Under the pieces are notes generated by a model, which saw only the letters and a list, made by a program, of their open reading frames with translations, did not search any database and was not told where the DNA came from. From assembly GCA_030648225.1 (NCBI GenBank), contig JAUSIA010000125.1:1-12541 (forward strand): a stretch of DNA of 12,541 nt, given 5' to 3'. Both the position numbers and the translations under genes were made by a program. Positions 7,047-12,541 of this stretch are shown in pieces. Each line of letters begins with the position of its first letter. Positions within the stretch are counted from its first letter, which is position 1. This DNA comes from Ignavibacteria bacterium (lineage in GTDB: Bacteria > Bacteroidota > Ignavibacteria > Ignavibacteriales > Ignavibacteriaceae).

Positions 7047-8300
7047 TCAAGCTGCTGTTTTTAAAAATGCGTTCTTGGATTTAATAATGATCTTAAATAA
7101 TGAATCTTCATCAAGCAGATCATTTGCTGTTTCAAATACCTGTTCTGTTGTTACACTTTCTATTCTATTTAAAATCTCTTCTGTGGATTTTATCCTGTTA
7201 TGATATAATTCTGATTGAGCCATCCTTATCATTCTGTTGGATGTATTTTCCAGGCTGAGAATAAAATTTCCTTTCAAAGCTTCTTTAGCTTTACTTAATT
7301 CACTTTGAGAGATTTTTTTGTCACGAAGCTTTTTGAATTCTTTATAAATTAATCCAAGTGCTTTATCTGCCATCTTATCATTTGTGGATAAATAAACGCC
7401 AAAAGCTGAAGTATCATAAAAAGAATTAAGGAAAGAATTTATCTGGTAAGCAATTCCGTTTCTTTCTCTTACAGCCTGGAATAACCTTGAACTGCTGCCA
7501 TCGCCAAGCACCTGGGTTAAAACCGCTGCTTTAACTCTCTCTTCATTTTTAAATCCAACAGTTGGTTTTCCAATTATTGCATGCACCTGCTGAATTTCTT
7601 TATCAATGAATTCTGATCTTGCATGATTATTTGTGTTGAAATATTTTCTTCTTACAGAACTTAATCCTAAATCTCTGTTAAAAAATTTTTCTGTTAATTT
7701 TATAAGCTTATAATGATCAACAGCACCCGATGCGGCAATTACTAACCTGTTATTTCCATATTTATTTTTTATAAAATTAAAAAGATCTAACTGGCTGAAG
7801 TCTAAAACATTTTTTTCATTCCCTATTATAGGAAAACTAAGGCTGCTTCCTCCAAAAATAATTTCTTCAAACTTTTCAAAAATTAATTCTTCAGGATTAT
7901 CCTGGACATCATTTAATTCATCAATTATTACACCTGCTTCTTTTTTTATCTCAACAGGCTTGAAGGAAGGATTTTGAATCATGTCGGAAATAACATCAAA
8001 AGTTTTTTCCAGATGATCTGCTAAACCTCTTCCATAATAACAGGTTTGTTCCTTTGAAGTAAAAGCATTCAGGTAACCTCCGCAGGATTCAATTTCTGTT
8101 GCAATTTTCCTTGCTGATCTTTTCTTTGTTCCTTTAAAGAGCATATGCTCTATGAAATGGGTTATACCATTGCTTTCATTTGTCTCATCCCTTGAGCCTA
8201 CATTAAACCAAAATCCAAGAGAAAATGATTTAACATAAGATATAGTTTCGGTTAAAATTCTTATTCCGTTGGGAAGGATTGTCTTTTTATATTGGTTCAA
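7047..8300 (-). CDS. M16-family (pitrilysin/processing-peptidase-like) zinc peptidase, non-ATG start
   Basis: M16 peptidases degrade or process peptides inside a clam-like chamber. The inverted zinc motif HFIEH is present (His 48, Glu 51, His 52 from my start), with the third ligand Glu 128 exactly 76 residues later in VIIDELNDVQDNPEE. Other landmarks are GGYLNAFTSKEQTCYY and the C-terminal substrate-side AVRERNGIAY. The two halves (417 residues together) form a typical single-unit bacterial M16B protein without a signal peptide, so it is probably cytoplasmic. No ATG exists near the N-terminus. The frame stays open upstream to a TTG at 8345, but that codon overlaps the -10 box of the promoter. 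I therefore prefer TTG 8300, giving MNQYKKTILPNGIRIL, a family-like N-terminus. No clear Shine-Dalgarno precedes it. The four-helix-bundle gene follows after 43 bases. Confidence 0.9.
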   Translation of the reverse strand: MNQYKKTILPNGIRILTETISYVKSFSLGFWFNVGSRDETNESNGITHFIEHMLFKGTKKRSARKIATEIESCGGYLNAFTSKEQTCYYGRGLADHLEKTFDVISDMIQNPSFKPVEIKKEAGVIIDELNDVQDNPEELIFEKFEEIIFGGSSLSFPIIGNEKNVLDFSQLDLFNFIKNKYGNNRLVIAASGAVDHYKLIKLTEKFFNRDLGLSSVRRKYFNTNNHARSEFIDKEIQQVHAIIGKPTVGFKNEERVKAAVLTQVLGDGSSSRLFQAVRERNGIAYQINSFLNSFYDTSAFGVYLSTNDKMADKALGLIYKEFKKLRDKKISQSELSKAKEALKGNFILSLENTSNRMIRMAQSELYHNRIKSTEEILNRIESVTTEQVFETANDLLDEDSLFKIIIKSKNAFLKTAA

Positions 8301-8344
8301 AATCGTAAAATTATCAATGTTTATAGTCCAAAAAATTGCTTTCA

Positions 8345-8373
8345 AATATAGAGAAATGGGGATAGGCAGTCAA
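8345..8373 (-). promoter_or_regulatory. Near-consensus sigma-70-type promoter for the M16 peptidase
   Basis: On the minus strand TTGACT (8373-8368) is followed by a 17-base spacer and TATATT (8350-8345). The element also reads TATATTTG, which fits the Bacteroidota -7 consensus TAnnTTTG. A start of transcription around 8338 is predicted. This is the best promoter seen in the window and opens a likely unit of peptidase, four-helix-bundle protein and perhaps the aminotransferase. Confidence 0.65.
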
Positions 8374-8438
8374 GGAAATGCATTTTGGCAAATGCCGGAA
8401 GGATTGGAAAATTCTTATTAATTATTTTAAGTATAATT

Positions 8439-10487
8439 TTATTTTATTAAAATCATTTTCCTAGTTTGAATGAAATTTTCTGCTTGAAGCTTGTAATAGT
8501 ATATTCCACTTGCTAAACCACCTGCCGAAAACTCAGCTTCATAAACTCCAGGTTGCTTTTGTTCATTCACTAAAGTTGTAACTTCCCTTCCAAGAATATC
8601 ATAAACTTTTAATGATACAAATTGCCTTCCTGTCCCGTTTGCGGGACTGCTTACTGCATACTGTATACTCGTGCTTGGGTTGAAAGGGTTTGGATAATTT
8701 TGCGAAAGAGAAAATTCGCCAGGAGTTCCCACTTCAACTTCTATTACATTTGAACCTGCCTGTCCGGAAGGCAAGTATTCAAAAGAGCCATCAAAATCAA
8801 TTTGCTTTAAACTGTAGGAATATTTGCCGGTTGATAAATTTTTATCAATGAATTGATAGTTCTGAAATTCAGTAGTTGTTCCATTCCCTTTAACAAAACT
8901 AATCTTTTCCCAAATATTGCCAACTGCCGACTGCCTACTGCCAACTGACCTCTCAATTTCAAATCCGCTATTGTTCATCTCACTGGCAGTTATCCAATTA
9001 AGTACAATATCATTTCTTTCCGCAGAAGCAGAAAAAGAAATAAGCTCAACCGGAACCGGATCATCAAATTCAAAATTGTAAAAGCCTGCAGGTGCTGTTA
9101 TAGGTTTGGTTATACTTCTTCCGCTGTTAGATGATGCGGAGATATAATAATATACTTTTGCACCTGAAGGTTGAGAAGGAATATTAGCCGTAAATGTATC
9201 ACCGGAAGCTATAGACATGGGTAATGCTGTAAAACCCAGAGTTGTATCCGCAGTCCAGTAAACGGATGCGTTAGCAATTCCTGTTCTGGATTTAATAAAA
9301 GCTTTTATCTCAACAGGATCTGAAGCTGCAATTTCTCCACTCAGCTTTGGATGAGAAATATAAACCGGTTCAGTTACCCCAACTTCTTTTACAATGCAAT
9401 GGATTGCACCAAGTGATGGAATAATTGAATTACTGTTTACTCCAACAATTCTGTATCCCGGCATTGCTTCCCTGTAAATTCTGAATGCGGTTGTATCATA
9501 CTGTAATTGATATGTAGGAATAATTACAGCTTTATTAATAATAATTGAATTTGTATAAGTACGGTAATCGCCGCCGGTATTCGGATATTGTCCGGATTGA
9601 TCAGGCGGCATTAGGATACGGACAACTTTAAAAGGTCTTCCGTAACAGGTTAAAAAATTATTTAGTATATATTGAAGATTCGCTTCTATCTGCGGACCAT
9701 CTGCAACTCCCGGCGGATATTGACCAACAAGCAAAGTTTCCTCATCAAGAAGTTTCATATGCATATCAATATGATGTATTCCATCATAAGGAAGATTTTC
9801 CATTTTGATGTAGCGGTTTAATCCCATAAATTTTTTCATAATGGTATCAATCTGTGCTTCGGTCTTACCGGGGTTTTCATTTAAAATTAATTTTGATGAG
9901 AACCCTGTTCCATGTCCGTCATTAAAAAAATTTCCGCCGGTAGCAACAAAATCATAAGGCGGAGTTGTTGTTTGATAAATAGGAAGGTTGCTGTAATTTG
10001 CAAAGAACACAGGTATTACATCATCCAATGGGCGGGGACGGTTATAAATCCAATCAATAATTTTCAGGCTGTCGGATATACTTGAATAAACAGACCATGG
10101 GCCATAATCTCTTACCCATATTGAATTAAAAGAAGTAACCAAAAATTTTAAATTAAGTAAAGGAACTCCTCCTGACGTTAAATAATTTTTAACACCGTTT
10201 GAATCGCTGCAAACAATATAAACAAGACCTTCATCCTGGGCATAATCAACAACCTGTCTTAATATTGAAGTGAACTGAGTCCAGGTTATAATTACTCCCT
10301 GCAGCTCTTCCCATTCAGCCATTGTTCTAACAGGAGTTGGAGGTGGATCTGTGAATTCAGGAAAAATCTGCGGCTGGTAATACTCCCATAAAATCTTTTC
10401 AGATTCAGTCATTTCATGCGGAAGATCCTGAGCCAAAGACAAGGAGGTGAAAAGGAAAGCAGCGATAAGGAGTAAAAATCTTTTCAT
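8439..10487 (-). CDS. Secreted peptidyl-arginine deiminase (PPAD)-like protein with T9SS sorting domain
   Basis: This 682-residue protein has a signal peptide (1-19). A guanidino-modifying deiminase domain of the PPAD/agmatine deiminase family follows (about 52-370), converting arginine or agmatine guanidinium to citrulline-type products. The catalytic set seems complete: Asp 127 in WVRDYGPW, His 239 and Asp 241 in GIHHIDMH, and Cys 364 in LGAIHC. The segment YNRPRPLDD places Arg 150 and Arg 152 where, as I recall the PPAD structure, two arginines bind a substrate C-terminal carboxylate. Together with export this favours a peptidyl deiminase over cytosolic agmatine deiminase; it is an alignment by eye. 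An Ig-like region (about 375-472), a fibronectin-III-like region (477-587) and a T9SS type A domain (592-682, QNYPNPFNP at 597) follow. The linkers carry several micro-repeats encoding unusual peptides. The ATG at 10487 fits the signal peptide. Confidence 0.88.
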   Translation of the reverse strand: MKRFLLLIAAFLFTSLSLAQDLPHEMTESEKILWEYYQPQIFPEFTDPPPTPVRTMAEWEELQGVIITWTQFTSILRQVVDYAQDEGLVYIVCSDSNGVKNYLTSGGVPLLNLKFLVTSFNSIWVRDYGPWSVYSSISDSLKIIDWIYNRPRPLDDVIPVFFANYSNLPIYQTTTPPYDFVATGGNFFNDGHGTGFSSKLILNENPGKTEAQIDTIMKKFMGLNRYIKMENLPYDGIHHIDMHMKLLDEETLLVGQYPPGVADGPQIEANLQYILNNFLTCYGRPFKVVRILMPPDQSGQYPNTGGDYRTYTNSIIINKAVIIPTYQLQYDTTAFRIYREAMPGYRIVGVNSNSIIPSLGAIHCIVKEVGVTEPVYISHPKLSGEIAASDPVEIKAFIKSRTGIANASVYWTADTTLGFTALPMSIASGDTFTANIPSQPSGAKVYYYISASSNSGRSITKPITAPAGFYNFEFDDPVPVELISFSASAERNDIVLNWITASEMNNSGFEIERSVGSRQSAVGNIWEKISFVKGNGTTTEFQNYQFIDKNLSTGKYSYSLKQIDFDGSFEYLPSGQAGSNVIEVEVGTPGEFSLSQNYPNPFNPSTSIQYAVSSPANGTGRQFVSLKVYDILGREVTTLVNEQKQPGVYEAEFSAGGLASGIYYYKLQAENFIQTRKMILIK
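8632..8666. repeat. Palindrome plus period-7 units inside the sorting domain of the deiminase gene
   Basis: GTCCCG (8632-8637) and CGGGAC (8642-8647) form a perfect 6-bp inverted repeat with a 4-base loop. Heptamers ACTGCTT, ACTGCAT and ACTGTAT run from 8646 to 8666, overlapping its end. Together they encode QYAVSSPANGTG, which stands where other sorting domains have a short turn before the FVSLKVYD strand. Confidence 0.65.
8756..8774. repeat. Micro-palindrome encoding an in-frame LPSGQAG insert
   Basis: TGCCT (8757-8761) and AGGCA (8769-8773) are inverted arms around GTCCGGA, itself containing palindromic TCCGGA. The element translates as LPSGQAG and splits the usual FDGSFEY-SNVIEVEV strand-turn at the end of the fibronectin-like region. 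The insert is 21 bases, a whole number of codons. Confidence 0.65.
8915..8949. repeat. Period-7 array (NACTGCC) inside the deiminase gene
   Basis: Five consecutive heptamers run from 8915 to 8949: TATTGCC, AACTGCC, GACTGCC, TACTGCC and AACTGAC. They encode the RSVGSRQSAVGN turn between GFEIER and WEKISF in the fibronectin-like domain, which is a variable loop. Confidence 0.75.
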
Positions 10488-10557
10488 AAACTTTCTAATT
10501 TTTATTATGAATGTGATTAAAATAAGAGTATAACGGAATTATCCCAAAACCTTTAGA

Positions 10558-12210
10558 TCACCTCAATAAAATTAATTTTTTAGTTTGATTAAAATCTCCT
10601 GCTTTTAATGTGTAAAAATATATTCCACTCGATAGACCTGTTGCATTGAACTCAACCTCATAAACTCCCGTCTGCTTTTCTTCATTAACAAGAGTTGCTA
10701 CTTCTCTACCCAAAACATCATAAACTTTTAAACTCACAAATCCGAATTCCGCAATCCGAAATCCGATATTGGTTGTTGGGTTAAATGGGTTCGGGAAGTT
10801 TTGGGATAAGGAAAATTCAGTTGGAAGATTCTCTTTTTCATCATCAACTCCTAAAGGAGTTATATCTCCATAAATAGTTCCATCAATCACTGCGCCTTTT
10901 AGCTTATGTTCAAAACCGACGAGTTCCCACCAAAATTCATAACTTAATCCAATATCCTTAATTATTGAAAAATTATAGAGCGGAGTTGATTGGCCTATGT
11001 AATTCCTTTTTGTAGAATTAATACCCCATTGATTAAAGGGTTCTTCACTTTCAAATAAAATTGGATGAAATTCATCTATATGAAAAGTATCTCCTTCTTC
11101 AGTGGTTAAATCCAGATAAAGTTCTTCATGGGTTAAGCTATCATTAATAAAGAATGCCTTGTAGATTATCCCGGTGGATGAGTCAACACGATAATAATCT
11201 CCAAATGATGATTGAATAGTCTTAGCCAAATCATATGTTTTATTTTCAACAATAAAGTATTGGTCATTATTATAAAGGATCGTATCAATAACTTCTCTCG
11301 ACGATATATATTCTTCAGCTGAAGTATCTCCCATAAAGGTAGAATTATAAACCCATGCATTTCCAATTTGCAAAGGGAACCAACTAAAAAGATCAGTATC
11401 TAAAGCAAGATGTTTAATTGTTATAATCGTGTCAGGAGTTATTTCATACAAATCATATTTTGTTGCTGCATAAAGCTTATCTGATCCGCCACCGGCGGAT
11501 GGTTTTTTGTAGATGCCAACAATCCTTCTGTCTAAAACTTTGAACTCATTAAAAGTTAAACCATAGTCTGTCGAATGATAAATATATCTTCCATTTGCTA
11601 GATAAATGCTGCCGGATTGAGAATAATCAACACTTACAAAAATTGGATTTGAACTTGAGTATCTTTCAGACCAGCTAAAGACATTACCTTTATCATCTGA
11701 AACTTTAACAGAACTAAGTGACACACTATAGATATGAATTGAATCGTTGTCATAAAAAAATTCAACAAGATTTGAATGTGAAGTATCTACTGTGGAAAAA
11801 TTAATTCCACTGTCAGTACTTTTATAAAGCACTGAACCTGCAGTTGCAAAAATTATTTGATCGTCAAAAGGTGATAGTGAAATAAATCGAAACCCATTTT
11901 GCAAAAAATATTCACTCCAGTTTTTTCCGCCATCTGTACTCTTGAACCAGTCATTTCCGGATCCGAAAAAATTATTTCCACAAGCAAAAATGAGACTATC
12001 GTTTTCTCGCGATATTTCCAAGTTATAAACATTTCCGGTTGGAATATCCAACCAATATTCCATATCATATCTTTGTACGAACCCAAGCCCATCCTCGTGA
12101 CCCTGTATACCACTATAAATGAATGTAACCGGATTATTATTCAAGAATTCCAGATCAAAAACATTAGCAAATTGGGGCCCTATGAAAGGGATAATATTGA
12201 TTGTAATCAC
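10558..12210 (-). CDS. Asp-box (BNR) repeat T9SS cargo, C-terminal part of a frameshifted gene
   Basis: The open frame (550 codons from a GTG at 12210) has no signal peptide and begins in mid-domain, because it is the continuation of the signal-peptide fragment at 12164-12430. Four Asp-box motifs about 40 residues apart (STDGGKNW 91, STDSGINF 131, SDDKGNVFSW 171, STDYGLTF 213) point to a beta-propeller like sortilin or sialidase folds. No sialidase active-site set is evident. A separate domain that I cannot name starts at FPLQIGNAWVYNSTF (278) and runs to about 450. It includes YYRVDSSTGIIYKAF and EEGDTFHI and precedes the T9SS sorting domain (465-550, QNFPNPFNP at 470). The intact protein would be about 623 residues, exported and surface-associated or released. 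Two micro-repeats lie inside the gene. The unnamed domain may be non-enzymatic. Confidence 0.82.
   Translation of the reverse strand: MITINIIPFIGPQFANVFDLEFLNNNPVTFIYSGIQGHEDGLGFVQRYDMEYWLDIPTGNVYNLEISRENDSLIFACGNNFFGSGNDWFKSTDGGKNWSEYFLQNGFRFISLSPFDDQIIFATAGSVLYKSTDSGINFSTVDTSHSNLVEFFYDNDSIHIYSVSLSSVKVSDDKGNVFSWSERYSSSNPIFVSVDYSQSGSIYLANGRYIYHSTDYGLTFNEFKVLDRRIVGIYKKPSAGGGSDKLYAATKYDLYEITPDTIITIKHLALDTDLFSWFPLQIGNAWVYNSTFMGDTSAEEYISSREVIDTILYNNDQYFIVENKTYDLAKTIQSSFGDYYRVDSSTGIIYKAFFINDSLTHEELYLDLTTEEGDTFHIDEFHPILFESEEPFNQWGINSTKRNYIGQSTPLYNFSIIKDIGLSYEFWWELVGFEHKLKGAVIDGTIYGDITPLGVDDEKENLPTEFSLSQNFPNPFNPTTNIGFRIAEFGFVSLKVYDVLGREVATLVNEEKQTGVYEVEFNATGLSSGIYFYTLKAGDFNQTKKLILLR
10738..10765. 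repeat. Period-7 array (NAATCCG-like) in the sorting domain of the Asp-box protein
   Basis: Four exact heptamers AAATCCG, AATTCCG, CAATCCG and AAATCCG fill 10738-10765. They encode the GFRIAEFGF segment just before the SLKVYDVLGREV strand, a position that also holds a repeat in the deiminase gene, although the repeat there is unrelated in sequence. Confidence 0.75.
11484..11500. repeat. Micro-palindrome ATCCGCC-acc-GGCGGAT encoding PSAGGGS
   Basis: Perfect 7-bp inverted arms with a 3-base loop. The element is GC-rich within AT-rich sequence and encodes PSAGGGS in the loop between IVGIYKK and DKLYAATK of the propeller region. It is in frame and resembles the palindrome-type insert of the deiminase gene. 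Confidence 0.65.
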
Positions 12211-12430
12211 TCAGAAAGAAAGAATCTATACCTGAGCTAATATCTAAATGGTAAATATCATTTCTTTCCTCGTACGATAAACTATCCTCCCAATATGAGT
12301 ATAACCTATAAAACAAATGGGTATTGCTTGAGTTATCTTCTATACCCTTCAACTCAGTAAAAGTATAATAATGTTGTTGAGCTGAAAGGTTAGAAATAAA
12401 AAGTAGACTGAATATTAAAATTGTTTTCAT
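12164..12430 (-). pseudogene. N-terminal fragment (signal peptide) of the frameshifted Asp-box T9SS gene
   Basis: This 88-codon frame starts at ATG 12430 with a clear signal peptide (MKTILIFSLLFISNLSA, then QQ). It continues as YYTFTELKGIEDNSS and DIYHLDISSGIDSF before running into HRAPIC and a stop. Removing one base from the GGGG run at 12174-12177 makes it read HRAQFANVFDLEF and join the 10558-12210 frame without a break, restoring an ORF of about 623 codons. The overlap of the two frames (12164-12210) spans the lesion. It is either a true inactivating or phase-variable indel or a homopolymer sequencing or assembly error. The start lies 7 bases after the stop of the preceding T9SS gene, so the two were probably co-transcribed. 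Confidence 0.8.
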
Positions 12431-12437
12431 ATTTCGC

Positions 12438-12541
12438 TCACTTTAAATAAATCATTTTCTTTGTTGAAGAATAACTCTCCGCTTGAAGCTTGTAAAAATA
12501 AATCCCGCTTGAAAGACTTGAAGCATTAAACTCAATCTCAT
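12438..12541 (-). CDS. 3' end of a further T9SS-sorted protein (partial)
   Basis: The last 33 codons and the TGA stop (reverse of 12438-12440) are in the window. The translation ends with EIEFNASSLSSGIYFYKLQ then AESYSSTKKMIYLK, the closing strands of a T9SS type A sorting domain. It closely parallels the tails at 8439 and 10558. The cargo part is outside the window, so its function is unknown. It is separated by 7 bases from the next gene and probably shares its message. Confidence 0.85.
   Translation of the reverse strand, partial: EIEFNASSLSSGIYFYKLQAESYSSTKKMIYLK

Noticed and set aside
8374-8438. Intrinsic terminator after the deiminase gene
   Set aside because: Only a 4-bp GGCA/TGCC stem is present and there is no U tract after it.
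10488-10557. Promoter for the deiminase gene (TATACT on the minus strand)
   Set aside because: The -10-like hexamer has no matching -35 at proper distance, so it was not listed.
10558-12210. Sialidase
   Set aside because: Asp-boxes alone occur in many propellers; no arginine triad or FRIP-type motif is seen.
11899-12240. Plus-strand frame of 113 codons
   Set aside because: It lies opposite the Asp-box gene, has no family features, and the minus strand shows clear domains throughout. The other plus-strand frames (for example near 127, 487, 1948, 3679, 3923 and 6988) are shadows for the same reason.

Overview
The window looks like a chromosomal segment of a low-GC member of the Bacteroidota/Chlorobiota/Ignavibacteriota group, most likely an Ignavibacteria-type bacterium. 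The main evidence is four secreted proteins ending in the type IX secretion (T9SS) C-terminal sorting domain of the QNYPNPFNP...GREVATLVNE...SGIYFYKL type. The placement is inferred from sequence style only; there is no rRNA or marker tree here. No tRNA, rRNA, CRISPR array, transposase or origin was seen. Every gene is on the minus strand, so transcription runs from high to low coordinates.

In order of transcription: (a) 12541-10558, the 3' end of a T9SS cargo gene, then 7 bases later a BNR/Asp-box repeat T9SS protein broken by a +1 frameshift at a GGGG run (12174-12177). (b) 10487-8439, a secreted peptidyl-arginine deiminase-like enzyme with an apparently complete catalytic set and a T9SS tail. 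(c) A near-consensus promoter (8373-8345) driving an M16 zinc peptidase that has no ATG start. It is followed by a four-helix-bundle gene of the 23S-rRNA intervening-sequence protein family, and then an AlaA-like aminotransferase. (d) 5166-1833, an isolated nuoG-nuoH-nuoI trio of respiratory complex I with a short NuoG. (e) 1783-104, another T9SS cargo with a possible LamG-like domain. (f) 41-1, the first 13 codons of what looks like a YifB/ComM-type Mg-chelatase-like ATPase.

The genes form no single pathway. Energy metabolism (nuoGHI), housekeeping (peptidase, aminotransferase, probable ComM) and secreted products (four T9SS cargoes) are interleaved.

The most unusual layer is a set of short-period oligonucleotide arrays and tiny palindromes. 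A period-6 array in two opposed halves fills most of the nuoH-nuoI gap. Period-8 arrays in opposed orientation bracket the four-helix-bundle gene. Period-7 arrays and 14-20 bp palindromes sit in frame inside the linkers and sorting domains of two T9SS cargo genes, where they encode peptides such as LPSGQAG and PSAGGGS. This suggests a genome with several families of micro-repeats that spread into intergenic DNA and tolerant coding linkers. That interpretation is inference; the repeats themselves are visible in the sequence.
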